64,000 nucleotides of DNA, taken from positions 62,001 through 126,000 of the forward strand of contig NZ_QLSU01000005.1 of NCBI RefSeq assembly GCF_003268775.1. Direction: 5' to 3'. Each line of letters starts with the position of its first letter. Positions within the stretch are counted from its first letter, which is position 1. The notes under the pieces are model-generated. The model searched no databases and was not told the origin of the DNA. It worked only from the letters and a program-made list of their open reading frames with translations. The translations under genes and the position numbers were made by a program. Below, piece by piece: positions 46,316-59,434 of this stretch. Source of the stretch: Paraburkholderia unamae. Lineage in GTDB: Bacteria > Pseudomonadota > Gammaproteobacteria > Burkholderiales > Burkholderiaceae.

Positions 46316-46978
46316 TTAGCGGGAACGCTTCAGATGTTTACCCAATATAAACGTTTCAGCCGATTTGTCGCGCGAAGCTTTCGGTTTTCGCGCGGCCACG
46401 ACCTTGAACTGTTGCTTGAACTTCTCGACGATCTGGCTGTAACCACTGCCGTGGAAGCATTTGACTAAAAGGGCCCCATCGGGTTTCAGATGATTCTCCG
46501 AGAACTCGAGCGCGAGATCGCACACGTGCTCGATGCGCGCCGCGTCAGCCAACGCGACCCCCGAGAGATTGGGCGCCATATCTGAAATTACAAGATCGAC
46601 CGGGCGGCCGCCCACCAATTCTTCCAGTTGCGCGAGCACGTCGTCCTCGCGGAAGTCGCCTTGCAGGAACTGCACGTCGGAGATCGGCTCCATCGGCAGG
46701 ATATCGAGCGCGATGATCGTGCCGTCGATGCCGCCCTGGCGCTGGTCGTCGCGTTTCGTGCTCTGCGCGAGCTTGTTGCGCGCGTACTGGCTCCAGCTGC
46801 CGGGCGCGGCGCCGAGGTCCACGATCACCATGCCGGGACGGATCAGCTTGTCCTGCTCGTCGATTTCCTTGAGCTTGTACGCGGCGCGGGCGCGGTAACC
46901 CTCCCGCTGCGCCATTTTCACGTAAGGGTCGTTGATGTGGTCGTGCAGCCACGAGTGGTTGAAGCGATTTTTTGCCAT
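46316..46978 (-). CDS. rlmE: 23S rRNA (uridine-2'-O) methyltransferase RlmE
   Basis: A 220-aa SAM-dependent methyltransferase (FtsJ/RrmJ) that methylates U2552 of 23S rRNA. It begins [40 protein letters not shown], with the catalytic Lys in the RAAYKL part. The SAM loop is [14 protein letters not shown], the catalytic Asp is in [12 protein letters not shown], and the second Lys in [17 protein letters not shown]. It is first in the rlmE-ftsH cluster and divergent from yhbY. Confidence 0.96.
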   Translation of the reverse strand: MAKNRFNHSWLHDHINDPYVKMAQREGYRARAAYKLKEIDEQDKLIRPGMVIVDLGAAPGSWSQYARNKLAQSTKRDDQRQGGIDGTIIALDILPMEPISDVQFLQGDFREDDVLAQLEELVGGRPVDLVISDMAPNLSGVALADAARIEHVCDLALEFSENHLKPDGALLVKCFHGSGYSQIVEKFKQQFKVVAARKPKASRDKSAETFILGKHLKRSR

Positions 46979-47248
46979 TAAAGATGAACTCTTGCTGCGT
47001 GATTCCGCGCTTTTAGCGGATAATACGCGTTTAATTCGTGCGGCCGTCGCGGCTCGCCAGACCGGATGTGTGTTTCTCCGGCGGCGTAAGTGCCCGCGCC
47101 CTGCCGTTCTCCACGGTTTTCCGTTGTTCCGACGCGCTTTGCCCGCTGGCGGCCCGCTACCTGCGGACCGCGTTCACGTCTGCCCAGGCCTGGTTCATGC
47201 CTGTCGACCCGCGCGGCGCCGTCATTTTAGTCGAGTCTGCCACTTCCC
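46979..47248. other. Divergent promoter region rlmE/yhbY
   Basis: 270 bases between the two start codons. TTAGCGGATAATACGCGT around 47014-47031 offers a TATAAT-like -10. Other short open frames here have no protein character. Confidence 0.4.
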
Positions 47249-47794
47249 ATGCCCGCCCTCTCTCTTTCCGCCGAACAGCGCTCCGAGCTGCGCTCCCAGG
47301 CTCACGCGCTCAAACCGGTCGTGCTCATCGGCGCCGAGGGATTGACCGACGCCGTCCTCAAGGAAATCAAGGTTCACCTTGACGCTCACCAGCTTATCAA
47401 GGTGCGCGTGTTTGGCGACGAGCGCGAAGAGCGCATCGCGATCTACGAAGAGATCTGCGACCGCCTGAACGCCGCGCCCATCCAGCACATCGGCAAGTTG
47501 CTCGTGCTCTGGAAGCCCGAAGAAGCCAAGGCGAAAACCTCCACCGCCCGAGCCGGCGCACGCGGCACCGTGTCGCGCCCCGCTGCCGACGTGCCAAGCG
47601 CCCGTGAAGCCGGCAAGCGCGGTGCGTCGCCGCGCGTCGTGAAGGTCGTCAAGGCGAGCGACAATCCCATGCGCAAGCCCAAATCGCAGAAGGTCACCGT
47701 CAAGGGCAACGAGCGCGTCACGCAAGGCGGCAACATCAAGCGCGCGAAGAAGCGTCAGACCAGCTCCAAGCGCACGCACCAGAACGCCAAGTAA
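47249..47794 (+). CDS. yhbY: YhbY-family RNA-binding protein
   Basis: A 181-aa protein. Residues 1-90 are a CRS1/YhbY domain (ALSLSAEQRSELRSQAHALKPVVLIGAEGLTDAVLKEI; LIKVRVFGDEREERIAIYEEICDRLNAAPIQHIGKLLVLWKP), which has a KH-like fold and binds pre-50S ribosomal RNA. The remaining 90 residues are a Lys/Arg/Ala-rich disordered tail that E. coli YhbY (about 97 aa) lacks. A Rho-independent terminator follows 7 bp after the stop. Confidence 0.93.
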   Translation: MPALSLSAEQRSELRSQAHALKPVVLIGAEGLTDAVLKEIKVHLDAHQLIKVRVFGDEREERIAIYEEICDRLNAAPIQHIGKLLVLWKPEEAKAKTSTARAGARGTVSRPAADVPSAREAGKRGASPRVVKVVKASDNPMRKPKSQKVTVKGNERVTQGGNIKRAKKRQTSSKRTHQNAK

Positions 47795-47800
47795 CAAGGA

Positions 47801-47828
47801 AGCGCGGCCACCGAGCCGCGCTTTTTTT
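47801..47828 (+). terminator. Terminator of yhbY
   Basis: AGCGCGGC...GCCGCGCT stem directly followed by TTTTTTT (47822-47828). Confidence 0.92.
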
Positions 47829-47841
47829 GGCCGGCGCGCTG

Positions 47842-48381
47842 TCAGCGTGGCGCGGACTCCGCACGCTGCACCAGACCGGCGGCACGCGCCGAAGGCAACA
47901 GCCAGACGAGCCATGCGCCAAGCAGGCTCTGCACCAGATAGAAAAGGCTGGACACGCCGTGCAGCAATCCAAAGCGGCTTGCATACGGCGAACTGGCGAC
48001 ATCCATGCCCGCGCTCATGGCCTGCACGCGCAGCGCATTCATGAACGGTTGCAGCGCGAAATAGCCGATCAGCACGCACAGCAGCATGATCGCCAGCACC
48101 CAGCGCAGGCGGCGATAGCCTGCCGCGCCACGCCGCGTGAGCAGGTTGGAAAGCCCGAGCAGCAGCACGCCGCACACCACGCCGACAATGCCTTCGAGAC
48201 GAAACAGCTGGGCGGCGATTCCGCCCGCCACCACCCTGTCGAGCGACGCGAACAGCACCGGCGCGACCATATAGCCGATGGTCAACTGGCTGCCGACCCA
48301 CAGCATGGCCAGCCACCCGAAGAGCCGGTGCGGAACGAGCGAAACCGGGGTCGCGGAACTTGCGTAACCTGTCGTACTCAC
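47842..48381 (-). CDS. DUF4149-like four-helix membrane protein
   Basis: A 179-aa integral membrane protein with four hydrophobic segments: LFGWLAMLWVGSQLTIGYMVAPVLF, LEGIVGVVCGVLLLGLSNLL, WVLAIMLLCVLIGYFALQPFM and LLHGVSSLFYLVQSLLGAWLVWLLP. This spacing and the opening helix resemble DUF4149/TMEM205-type proteins, which in betaproteobacteria often sit between greA and yhbY. GTG 48381 is used as start (VSTTGYASS); the longer frame would overlap greA. It lies 13 bp after greA. Function unknown. Confidence 0.78.
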   Translation of the reverse strand: MSTTGYASSATPVSLVPHRLFGWLAMLWVGSQLTIGYMVAPVLFASLDRVVAGGIAAQLFRLEGIVGVVCGVLLLGLSNLLTRRGAAGYRRLRWVLAIMLLCVLIGYFALQPFMNALRVQAMSAGMDVASSPYASRFGLLHGVSSLFYLVQSLLGAWLVWLLPSARAAGLVQRAESAPR

Positions 48382-48394
48382 GGCAGCGCGCCCC

Positions 48395-48871
48395 TCAGAC
48401 GTAGCGAACCTCGATGACCTCGTACTCGCGCACGCCGCTGGGCGCTTGCACTTCAGCGACATCGCCTTCGGACTTGCCGATCAGCGCGCGCGCGATCGGC
48501 GAGCTGACCGAAATGAGCCCGTGCTCGAGATCGGCTTCGTCGTCGCCGACGATCTGGTAGGTCACCGTCTTGCCCGACTCGAGGTCTTCGAGATCGATAG
48601 TCGAGCCGAACACGATCCGGCCGTCCGCTTCGAGCGTGGCCGGATCGATGATCTGCGCGGCCGCCAGCTTCGACTCGATCTCGGCGATGCGGCCTTCGAT
48701 GAAGCCCTGCTTTTCCTTCGCGGCGTCGTATTCCGCGTTTTCCGACAGATCGCCTTGCGCGCGCGCTTCCGCGATCGAATTGATGACCGCCGGACGCTCG
48801 ACGGATTTCAGGTGCTGCAACTCTCCGCGCAATTGATCTGCGCCGCGCCTGGTCAGGGGAATCGTGCTCAT
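48395..48871 (-). CDS. greA: Transcription elongation factor GreA
   Basis: A 158-aa protein with an N-terminal coiled coil and a C-terminal FKBP-like domain; it helps RNA polymerase cleave backtracked RNA. Landmarks are [20 protein letters not shown], the tip motif [22 protein letters not shown], and the C-terminal [55 protein letters not shown] 48871 gives the exact family length; ATG 48877 is two codons longer. It is preceded by a structured spacer after carB. Confidence 0.96.
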   Translation of the reverse strand: MSTIPLTRRGADQLRGELQHLKSVERPAVINSIAEARAQGDLSENAEYDAAKEKQGFIEGRIAEIESKLAAAQIIDPATLEADGRIVFGSTIDLEDLESGKTVTYQIVGDDEADLEHGLISVSSPIARALIGKSEGDVAEVQAPSGVREYEVIEVRYV

Positions 48872-48944
48872 AAACAACTCGTACGGGCCATCAGGGCCTC
48901 AAGAAGGCCGCGCCACGCGCGCGATGCGCGCCGCGTTGCGGCCA

Positions 48945-49037
48945 TAAAAAAAATTCCGCGGTTAAGTGCATCCCACGAGGGCGGCTGCGCGGTCTGGCGC
49001 AGCCTGAAAACCCTGTTGGGACGCCGCTTAACCGCGG
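48945..49037 (-). terminator. Large structured hairpin with T run between carB and greA
   Basis: CCGCGGTTAAG (48956-48966) and CTTAACCGCGG (49027-49037) are an 11-bp perfect inverted repeat 60 bases apart. Inside, TCCCA pairs with TGGGA and GGCTGCG with CGCAGCC. On the minus strand a T9 run follows. It may end the carAB transcript and may also form a greA leader RNA. It is much larger than an ordinary terminator. Confidence 0.7.
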
Positions 49038-49091
49038 CACATTCAGCTTTATTAGCCTGCCTCGTTGGACGTTAGACAGACAATTGAAGCC

Positions 49092-52346
<3,255 letters not shown>

Positions 52347-52481
52347 AACGCTCTCGCTAAATATTCCTGTGTCTTTTACGTCTGGCGGCGACCTGCTTGC
52401 CGCCCGGGTGCGCGCGTGGGCCGTGTTCGGCTTCGGCTCGCTGCGCACCCTGCTCTGCTCATTCCTGCCGGCTCGCTGCGC

Positions 52482-53618
52482 TTAGGCCTTTGCCTTGTCC
52501 ATCAGCGCCGTGAAGCGATCGAACAGGTAACCGATGTCGTGCGGACCCGGCGACGCTTCCGGGTGGCCCTGGAAGCAGAACGCGGGCTTGTCGGTCAGCT
52601 CGAACCCTTGCAGCGTGCCGTCGAACAGCGACACGTGCGTCACGCGCGCGTTTGCGGGCAGCGTGTCGGCGTCCACCGCGAAACCGTGGTTCTGCGACGT
52701 GATGACCACGCGGCCGTTGCCGAGATCCTTCACCGGATGGTTCGCGCCATGGTGGCCCGTCTTCATCTTCATGGTTTTGGCGCCCACGGCGAGGCCCATG
52801 ATCTGGTGACCGAGGCAGATGCCGAAGGTCGGGATGCCGCGCTCGATAAAGGCTTGCGTGGCCTTGATCGCGTAGTCGCACGGCTCCGGGTCGCCGGGGC
52901 CGTTCGAGAGGAACACGCCGTCCGGGTTGAGCGCGAGCGCGTCTTCAGCCGTGGACTGCGCCGGCAGCACCGTCACGTCGCAGCCGCGCTCGGCCAGCAT
53001 GCGCAGGATGTTCTGCTTCACGCCGTAGTCGAACGCGACGACCTTGTACTTCGGCGCCGACTGCGTGCGGTAGCCTTCGCCCAGACGCCATTCCGTGGTG
53101 TTCCACTGGTACGGCTTGTCGGTCGAAACGACCTTGGCGAGGTCCATGCCCGCGAGGCCCGGGAACGAGCGCGCAAGTTCGATGGCACGGGCTTCGTCGT
53201 CGGAACCGGCGAGGATCGCGCCGTTCTGCGCGCCCTTGTCGCGCAGGATACGCGTGAGCTTGCGCGTGTCGATACCGGCGATGGCGACCACGCCTTCGTC
53301 CTTCAGATAGTCGCCGAGCGTACGCTCCATGCGGAAGTTCGAGGCGAGCGTGGGCAGGTCGCGAATGATCAGACCGGCGGCATGGACTTTCGTGGCTTCG
53401 ACGTCTTCGGCATTGACGCCGACGTTGCCGATATGCGGATACGTGAGGGTGACGATCTGGCGAGCGTAGCTCGGGTCGGTCAGGATTTCCTGATAACCGG
53501 TGATGGCCGTGTTGAACACGACTTCACCGATCGTATGACCCGGCGCGCCGATCGAGTAACCACGAAAGACCGTGCCGTCGGCGAGCGCGAGCAGAGCGGG
53601 AGAGAATGACGGCAACAC
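52482..53618 (-). CDS. carA: Carbamoyl-phosphate synthase small subunit
   Basis: A 378-aa glutamine amidotransferase subunit. The N-terminal CarA domain starts [46 protein letters not shown]. The class I GATase domain has [10 protein letters not shown], nucleophile Cys in [13 protein letters not shown], and the His-Glu pair in [20 protein letters not shown]. It feeds ammonia to CarB, encoded 135 bp downstream. AAGGAG lies just before ATG 53618. Confidence 0.97.
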   Translation of the reverse strand: MLPSFSPALLALADGTVFRGYSIGAPGHTIGEVVFNTAITGYQEILTDPSYARQIVTLTYPHIGNVGVNAEDVEATKVHAAGLIIRDLPTLASNFRMERTLGDYLKDEGVVAIAGIDTRKLTRILRDKGAQNGAILAGSDDEARAIELARSFPGLAGMDLAKVVSTDKPYQWNTTEWRLGEGYRTQSAPKYKVVAFDYGVKQNILRMLAERGCDVTVLPAQSTAEDALALNPDGVFLSNGPGDPEPCDYAIKATQAFIERGIPTFGICLGHQIMGLAVGAKTMKMKTGHHGANHPVKDLGNGRVVITSQNHGFAVDADTLPANARVTHVSLFDGTLQGFELTDKPAFCFQGHPEASPGPHDIGYLFDRFTALMDKAKA

Positions 53619-54087
53619 GGGAGACTCCTTGGGGGAGCACCCTGTGCCGACCTGTTATCCGACGTTGCGATCTTGCGACCTGGGAGCGGCTGCGGCGTCG
53701 GCATTCCAGCCTGATGGGGCGGGAACGCGCGCGCGGCTCGCTCGTTTCGCTGCTTCTCCGTGCGTTTTTTGGCTGTCCCTGGCGCCGGGCCTGAACGTGC
53801 GTTTGTGACGCTCGATCGGGCGGCAGCCGGCCAGTCGACGGTGAAGCGCGGGCGGCGGATGAACGGATGGGAGGAGGTAGGCGCTAGGGTGCGGGTTGAT
53901 AAGCTCAAACCTTGAAATTATAGCGCGAAAGTCACCTTTCCTTCAAATTTCAGGATGACGCCGGCGACGGCGAGCGCCCTCGCACCCCGGTGCACGGCAC
54001 TTTCCACTATAGCGGGCAGCCGCACGGCGGCAAGCAATGCCTCGCGCAACGCAACCGCATTCCCGCCCTTTTTCGATGCGGCCCACC
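53619..54087. other. Gap between carA and mltD
   Basis: 470 bases. The part next to carA (53619-53940) should hold its promoter and leader; no PyrR-type or arginine-type site could be recognised by eye. Open frames here are shadows without protein character. Confidence 0.35.
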
Positions 54088-54121
54088 AATGAAAACGCCG
54101 CCACCTGGCGGGGTGACGGCG
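54088..54121 (-). terminator. Terminator of mltD
   Basis: A hairpin with ACGCCG...CGGCGT arms and inner CCACC/GGTG pairing lies about 95 bp after the mltD stop; on the minus strand it is followed by GTTTTC. Moderate support because the T run is short and it lies some distance from the stop. Confidence 0.55.
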
Positions 54122-54216
54122 TCAAGCGCAACAAAATGAACAAAACGGAAAAGTGATCGGAGCGAAATACCATGCGCTGCCCCCGCAACGCACGTTTGAG
54201 CACCCTTCGCCAGCCG

Positions 54217-55860
54217 CTATTTTGTCTTGTGCTTCTGCGTTTGGGTTTCGGCCTTCGCGCGGCTTGCCGCACCCTTGGACGCCTTGCTGGGCGCAGCGCT
54301 GACCGTTTTGGCCTTGACCGGTTCGGAAACCTTGACGACCTCGGTGTGCGCGCGACCGTGCTTCTTATCGTATCGCGACTTTGGCCCCGTGTCTGCAACG
54401 CGGGTGCCAATTCGCTGCACGCCGCCGCCCGAAACGTTCGTTGCCAGACGCTCAGGCCCCGGTTCGCTCGGCATGGCCTTGTTGACCGGCACGTGCAGCA
54501 CGAGCACCTGACCCGGCGCGACGAGATCGCGGCGCGTCTTGTTCCAGGCCTTCAACTGCCCAACCGACACGCCATAGCGGCTTGCCACCGTTTCCATCGA
54601 CTGCTTGCGGCGCACGCGGATCAGCATCTTGCGCGTGTCGGGCACGTCCGGCTCCATGGCCAGCACGGCGCTTTCGGCCACGTCGGCGCTGATGTCCTCG
54701 TCGTCGGCGTCGTCGGTGCGCGGCACCACGAGTGTCGAGCCCGCCTTCAGGCGCATGCCCGCCGGAATCTTGTTCACCGACATCAGCGTGTCAGCGTCCA
54801 CGCCGATCTTCTGCGCGATCGCGGCCGGCGTGGTGCGCGCGTCGGTCGTGTAGACCGTCCACGAGGAAAGCTGGCCCGAGTACGACTTGAGGTTGCGCTC
54901 GAAGGCGCTCGCGTTGTCGAACGGCAGGAGGATCTGCGGGTCGGTCGCACCCAGGATGACCGGCTTCTTGAACGACGGGTTGAGCGAGCGGAACTCGTCG
55001 GTCGACATGTTCGCGAGCTTGGCGGCGACATCCACGTCGATGTCGTGCGAGGTCGTGACCGTGACGAAATACGGGTGGTTCGGAATGGACGGCAGCGTGA
55101 GCCCGTACTGCTGCGGGTTCATCACGATGTTCTTGACCGCTTGCAGCTTCGGCACGTAATTACGTGTTTCGTTCGGCATGCGCAGGCTTTGATAGTCCGT
55201 CGGCAGGCCTGCCGCCTCGTTGCGCGCAATGGCGCGCTGCACGTTGCCCTCACCCCAGTTGTAGGCGGCGAGCGCGAGATACCAGTCGCCGAACATGTCG
55301 TGCAAGCGCGAGAGATAGTCGAGCGCGGCGCTGGTCGAGGCCAGCACGTCGCGGCGCTCGTCCTGCCACATGTTCTGCTTGAGGTTGTAGGTGCGGCCGG
55401 TGCCCGGCACGAACTGCCACATGCCGGCCGCCTTCGCGACCGAGAGCGCCTGCGGGTTGTACGCCGATTCGATGAAGGGCAGCAGCGCGAGCTCGGTGGG
55501 CATGTGCCGCGCCTCGAGTTCCTCGACGATGTGGTAGAGGTACTTTTGCGAACGCTCGGTCATGCGCGCGACGTAGTCGGGCCGCTGCGCATACCAGTTG
55601 GCGTTCATGTCGACCAGATCGCTCTGGAGGTCGGGCATCTGGAAGCCGCGACGGATGCGCCCCCAAAGGTCGGCATCGGCGCTCGTCAACTGATTGACGG
55701 AACCTTGATCGACGTTAATCGTTTCTTTCGCTGCGGAGGTCCTGCGAATGAGGTCGGCGTTGGTTTGGGCGTTGGCTGGGGCTAGTGAACTCGCAGACTG
55801 TCCCCCGCCCGCACAGGCGGCGAGCATGAGGACCAGCAGCGCACTGAGTATGAATCGCAT
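54217..55860 (-). CDS. mltD: Membrane-bound lytic murein transglycosylase D
   Basis: A 547-aa lipoprotein. The signal sequence has lipobox LAAC (Cys16). The SLT domain (about residues 105-215) has catalytic Glu in LLPFIESAYNPQALSVAKAAGMWQFVPGTGRTYNL and YLALAAYNWGEGNVQRAI. Two LysM repeats follow (about 338-385, AIAQKIGVDADTLMSVNKI; about 408-458, VASRYGVSVGQLKAWNKT). The Lys/Ala-rich tail is disordered. It cleaves peptidoglycan with anhydromuramic ends. Transcribed alone, downstream of gloB on the same strand. Confidence 0.94.
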   Translation of the reverse strand: MRFILSALLVLMLAACAGGGQSASSLAPANAQTNADLIRRTSAAKETINVDQGSVNQLTSADADLWGRIRRGFQMPDLQSDLVDMNANWYAQRPDYVARMTERSQKYLYHIVEELEARHMPTELALLPFIESAYNPQALSVAKAAGMWQFVPGTGRTYNLKQNMWQDERRDVLASTSAALDYLSRLHDMFGDWYLALAAYNWGEGNVQRAIARNEAAGLPTDYQSLRMPNETRNYVPKLQAVKNIVMNPQQYGLTLPSIPNHPYFVTVTTSHDIDVDVAAKLANMSTDEFRSLNPSFKKPVILGATDPQILLPFDNASAFERNLKSYSGQLSSWTVYTTDARTTPAAIAQKIGVDADTLMSVNKIPAGMRLKAGSTLVVPRTDDADDEDISADVAESAVLAMEPDVPDTRKMLIRVRRKQSMETVASRYGVSVGQLKAWNKTRRDLVAPGQVLVLHVPVNKAMPSEPGPERLATNVSGGGVQRIGTRVADTGPKSRYDKKHGRAHTEVVKVSEPVKAKTVSAAPSKASKGAASRAKAETQTQKHKTK

Positions 55861-56014
55861 GAAAATCTACATCCGCATGGCTGGAATTTGCAGCCGATAG
55901 TACGGAACGAGTCCGTTTCCGTCAATCGGAATTGTTTGAAAAAAATCCATGAAATCCATAGCTTGGGTGTGATTCCGGACGATTGGGTTGAGCATGCCCC
56001 CTGACCCGGGTGGG

Positions 56015-56863
56015 TCAGCGGAACCGATTCTTCCATTCGCGCATCATCGTGAAAGCCCCGAGCCGATCCGGCACCGGTTCGTGCAGCGCCTCGGTGAGCG
56101 CGGCCTGGACAGCCGCATCACCCGCGCGCAGGAACGGATTGACGGCGCGCTCGTGCGCGATCGTCGTGGGCAGGGTCGGCACGCCGCGCTCGCGCAATGA
56201 CGCCGCCTCGCGACTCCAGTCGCGCAGTGCGGCGTTTTTGGGATCGCAGGCAAGCGCGAAGCGGATGTTCGACAGCGTGTATTCGTGTGCGCAATGCACG
56301 TGGGTCTCGCCCGGCAACGCCGCGAGCGCATCGAGCGACGCGAGCATCTGCGTGGGCGTACCCTCGAAGAGGCGGCCGCAGCCGCAGGCGAACAGCGTGT
56401 CGCCGCAAAAAAGATGCGGCGTGCCGGTGGTGTCGGCGGCCTGGAAGTACGCGATGTGGCCGCGCGTGTGGCCCGGCACGTCGATCACCGTGAAGTCGAG
56501 CGCGGGGGCATCCAGGTGCACCGTGTCGCCGCCCTTCACGCGCGTGACGAACGGATCGAGCGGGCCGAGCGCCTCGCCGGCGGGACCGTAGACGGGCACG
56601 CGCGCGTGCGCGAGCAGGTCCGCCACACCGCCGACATGGTCGTTGTGGTGATGGGTGAGTAAAATAGCGACGAGCCGCCAGCCGCGTTGCGCGAGGTACG
56701 CGCGAACCGGCGCGGCGTCGCCCGGATCGACGGCGACGGCATTGAGGCCGTCCGACACGACCCAGATGTAATTGTCTTCAAAGGCCGGAACCGGTACGTA
56801 CTCGTATACAGCGCAAGCAGCGCTCGTCTCGCACGAACGCGCGTACTCAAGCGGACTCTTCAT
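56015..56863 (-). CDS. gloB: Hydroxyacylglutathione hydrolase (glyoxalase II)
   Basis: A 282-aa metallo-beta-lactamase-fold enzyme hydrolysing S-lactoylglutathione. Metal ligands are in [42 protein letters not shown] and [17 protein letters not shown]. The C-terminal glyoxalase II domain ends with [15 protein letters not shown], close to the family end. The first 20 residues ([20 protein letters not shown]) are not conserved; an internal start is possible. Divergent from the methyltransferase gene, with only 20 bp between starts. Confidence 0.94.
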   Translation of the reverse strand: MKSPLEYARSCETSAACAVYEYVPVPAFEDNYIWVVSDGLNAVAVDPGDAAPVRAYLAQRGWRLVAILLTHHHNDHVGGVADLLAHARVPVYGPAGEALGPLDPFVTRVKGGDTVHLDAPALDFTVIDVPGHTRGHIAYFQAADTTGTPHLFCGDTLFACGCGRLFEGTPTQMLASLDALAALPGETHVHCAHEYTLSNIRFALACDPKNAALRDWSREAASLRERGVPTLPTTIAHERAVNPFLRAGDAAVQAALTEALHEPVPDRLGAFTMMREWKNRFR

Positions 56864-56883
56864 GGGGCGACGTATTTTTCGAC

Positions 56884-57750
56884 ATGTCTGACCGATTGAT
56901 TATAGACTGGCCCGCCTGGACCGCATCGCCTGCCGGCAGGTATGTGCTCGGTTGGGAACAGAAGCAGCTCGACCGCGTGGTGTCGAACGTATTCGGCTAC
57001 CATGCGTTGCAGCTCGGCCTGCCCCAACTCGACGCCCTGCGCGAGAACCGCATGTCGTGCCGCGGCCTCGTGCTCGACGCCGCCAGCGCCGCGAGCGCGC
57101 CTTATACCGTGCCGGGCGCAGTGCCAATGGGCGTGCCGGGCGCGCCGGAAGGCGTCGGCTTGCCTGCCGCCGTCGGGCCGCAGGCGCCCCACGCCCCCCT
57201 GGGCCGCAGCACCGTGTGGTGCGACTATCTCGATCTGCCGTTCGAGGCGCAGAGCGTCGACCTCATCGTGATGCCGCATACGCTCGAATTCACGAGCGAC
57301 CCGCACCGCCTGCTGCGCGAGGCCGAACGCGTGCTGATGCCTGAAGGGCAACTGCTGATCGTCGGCTTCAACTCGCTTTCGCTGTGGGGCGCTCGCCAGT
57401 CGGTGGGCAAGCTGACCGGCCATCCGTTCCTGCCCGCGCGGCAGGACCTGATCGCCTTCACGCGCCTGAAAGACTGGATCAAGCTGCTCGGCTTCGAGCT
57501 TGAACGCGGGCGCTTCGGCTGCTATCGTCCGCCGCTCGCGACCGAGCAGTGGCTTGGCCGCTACGGTTTCATGGAAGCCGCGGGCGACCGCTGGTGGCCG
57601 ATTTTCGGCGCTATCTATATGGTCACGGCGATCAAGCGCGTGCGCGGCATGCGCCTCGTCGGACCGCTGAAGGTCAAAAAGCCGGTGCTGGCGGCGAGTT
57701 TGAAGGCGGCCGCCACCACCCCTTCCCCAACACGCAACAAGGACACATGA
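56884..57750 (+). CDS. Class I SAM-dependent methyltransferase-like protein
   Basis: A 288-aa protein. The second half of a class I methyltransferase fold is clear: [56 protein letters not shown]. The SAM-binding glycine loop (DxGxG) expected in the first half is not seen; that part reads [30 protein letters not shown] and is low in pattern. Such proteins lie beside gloB and rnhA in many beta- and gammaproteobacteria. Its stop overlaps the rnhA start (ATGA). Target unknown. Confidence 0.8.
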   Translation: MSDRLIIDWPAWTASPAGRYVLGWEQKQLDRVVSNVFGYHALQLGLPQLDALRENRMSCRGLVLDAASAASAPYTVPGAVPMGVPGAPEGVGLPAAVGPQAPHAPLGRSTVWCDYLDLPFEAQSVDLIVMPHTLEFTSDPHRLLREAERVLMPEGQLLIVGFNSLSLWGARQSVGKLTGHPFLPARQDLIAFTRLKDWIKLLGFELERGRFGCYRPPLATEQWLGRYGFMEAAGDRWWPIFGAIYMVTAIKRVRGMRLVGPLKVKKPVLAASLKAAATTPSPTRNKDT

Positions 57751-58196
57751 GCACACCCGATTTCGTCGAAATCTTCACGGACGGCGCCTGCAAGGGCAAC
57801 CCCGGCCCCGGCGGCTGGGGCGCGCTGCTGCGCTTTGGCGGGCAGGAAAAGGAACTGTTCGGCGGCGAGCAAGGCACGACCAACAACCGCATGGAACTGA
57901 TGGGCGTGATCGCGGCGCTCGAAGCGCTCAAGCGCCCGTGCAAGGTGATCGTGCACACCGACTCGCAGTACGTGCAAAAAGGCATCAGCGAGTGGATTCA
58001 CGGCTGGAAGAAGAAGAACTGGATGACGGCCGCCAAAACGCCGGTCAAGAACGACGACCTGTGGAAACGCCTCGATGCGCTCGTCGCCCAGCACGAGATC
58101 GAGTGGCGCTGGGTGAAGGGCCACGCCGGCCACCCGGAGAACGAGCGCGCCGACGCGCTCGCGAACCGCGGCGTCGCCACGCTCGCCGCACGCTGA
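57747..58196 (+). CDS. rnhA: Ribonuclease HI
   Basis: A 149-aa enzyme that cuts RNA in RNA-DNA hybrids. Catalytic acids sit in [21 protein letters not shown] (Asp), [13 protein letters not shown] (Glu), [14 protein letters not shown] (Asp) and the final [14 protein letters not shown] (Asp), with [12 protein letters not shown] typical. ATG 57747 overlaps the methyltransferase stop by 4 bp and has an AAGGA ribosome site. It is followed by dnaQ 45 bp later. Confidence 0.97.
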   Translation: MSTPDFVEIFTDGACKGNPGPGGWGALLRFGGQEKELFGGEQGTTNNRMELMGVIAALEALKRPCKVIVHTDSQYVQKGISEWIHGWKKKNWMTAAKTPVKNDDLWKRLDALVAQHEIEWRWVKGHAGHPENERADALANRGVATLAAR

Positions 58197-58241
58197 GCCG
58201 CCCCGTAGCACCTCGCGTCACCCTATTGAGCCTTACACGAC

Positions 58242-58988
58242 ATGCGCCAGATCATTCTCGATACCGAAACCACCGGCCTGAACGCCCGCACGGGCGACCG
58301 CATCATCGAAATCGGCTGCGTCGAGCTGGTGAACCGCCGGCTCACCGGCAACAACCTGCACTTCTACATGAACCCGGAACGCGACAGCGATCCGGGGGCG
58401 CTCGCGGTGCACGGCCTGACCACGGAGTTCCTCTCCGACAAGCCGAAGTTCGCCGAAGTCGCGGACCAGATCCTCGACTTCGTGACGGGCGCGGACATCA
58501 TCATCCATAACGCTCCCTTCGACATCGGCTTTCTCGACGCCGAGCTCGCGCTGCTCGGCAAGCCGTCGTTCAAGGAACATTGCGGCGAGGTGATCGACAC
58601 GCTCGTGCAGGCCAAGCAGATCTTCCCCGGCAAGCGCAACTCCCTCGACGCGCTGTGCGACCGCTTCGGCATCAGCAACGCGCACCGCACGCTGCACGGC
58701 GCGTTGCTCGACTCGGAACTGCTCGCCGAGGTCTATCTCGCGATGACGCGCGGCCAGGAGAGCCTCGTCATCGACATGCTGGGCGAGCACGCCGCGCCGG
58801 GCGAAGCCGCCGCGCCGCGCGTGCGGCTCGAGTCGATCGAATTGCCGGTAATCGCGGCCAGCGACGATGAGCTGAGCGCACACAATGCGCTGCTCGACGA
58901 CCTCGACAAGGCGGTCAAGGGCACGGCGGTCTGGCGCACCCAACCCGCCCCTGCCGAAGAAAAAACGGCCGATGCGCAAAATGCTTAA
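58242..58988 (+). CDS. dnaQ: DNA polymerase III epsilon subunit (proofreading exonuclease)
   Basis: A 248-aa DEDDh 3'-5' exonuclease. Exo I is IILDTETTGLNARTGDRIIEIGCVE, exo II is IIHNAPFDIGFLDAELALLG, and exo III is AHRTLHGALLDSELLAEVYLAM. A C-terminal stretch for contact with the alpha subunit follows. The conserved rnhA-dnaQ order is kept, followed by tRNA-Val. Confidence 0.97.
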   Translation: MRQIILDTETTGLNARTGDRIIEIGCVELVNRRLTGNNLHFYMNPERDSDPGALAVHGLTTEFLSDKPKFAEVADQILDFVTGADIIIHNAPFDIGFLDAELALLGKPSFKEHCGEVIDTLVQAKQIFPGKRNSLDALCDRFGISNAHRTLHGALLDSELLAEVYLAMTRGQESLVIDMLGEHAAPGEAAAPRVRLESIELPVIAASDDELSAHNALLDDLDKAVKGTAVWRTQPAPAEEKTADAQNA

Positions 58989-59037
58989 AAAAGGGCTTTA
59001 CAAGATCGAAAATGCCCGGCATAATTTGAATCTCTTC

Positions 59038-59112
59038 GGGTGGTTAGCTCAGCGGTAGAGCACTGCCTTCACACGGCAGGGGTCACTGGTTCGATCCCAG
59101 TACTACCCACCA
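59038..59112 (+). tRNA. tRNA-Val (anticodon CAC)
   Basis: A 75-nt cloverleaf. Acceptor GGGTGGT pairs with ACTACCC (one G-T), D arm GCTCAGCGGTAGAGC, anticodon stem CTGCC/GGCAG with loop TTCACAC (anticodon CAC), T arm with GGTTCGATCC, and encoded CCA at 59110-59112. Confidence 0.95.
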
Positions 59113-59149
59113 GAATTCCTGGTGTTGGTAACGACAAACACCGAAGAAT

Positions 59150-59185
59150 AAAAAGCCTCGTTGCGCAAGCAACGAGGCTTTTTGC
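59150..59185. terminator. Terminator after tRNA-Val
   Basis: AAAAAGCCTCGTTGC and GCAACGAGGCTTTTT form a 12-bp or longer stem with a very small loop and a T run on both strands. Confidence 0.93.
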
Positions 59186-59371
59186 TTTGTGGCTCTGCCT
59201 CGCAGCGCGCAACAGGCCGCACCTCTCTCTCCTGCCTCCTTCCCACTGAGGAAATCCCTGGCCTACCCGCCCGGGGTGGTTGCCCCGCGTGACCAGGCTC
59301 CTAAGGTAACGCCAGACACAGGCAATACCGAAAGCGCGATGGAAAACCCCGCGCACGGACAAGGAGACATC

Positions 59372-59434
59372 ATGAAAACACCGGGCGTCATCGCTTCCCC
59401 CATCCATCTCGAAATCACCGACTTCCCGTCCTGA
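59372..59434 (+). CDS. Short ORF (20 aa) with a strong ribosome site
   Basis: A 20-codon frame, MKTPGVIASPIHLEITDFPS, with AAGGAGA at 59361-59367, a better ribosome site than that of the MFS gene 102 bp downstream. It could be a leader peptide, a stand-alone small protein or the remnant of a lost gene. No regulatory codon run is seen in it. Confidence 0.4.
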   Translation: MKTPGVIASPIHLEITDFPS

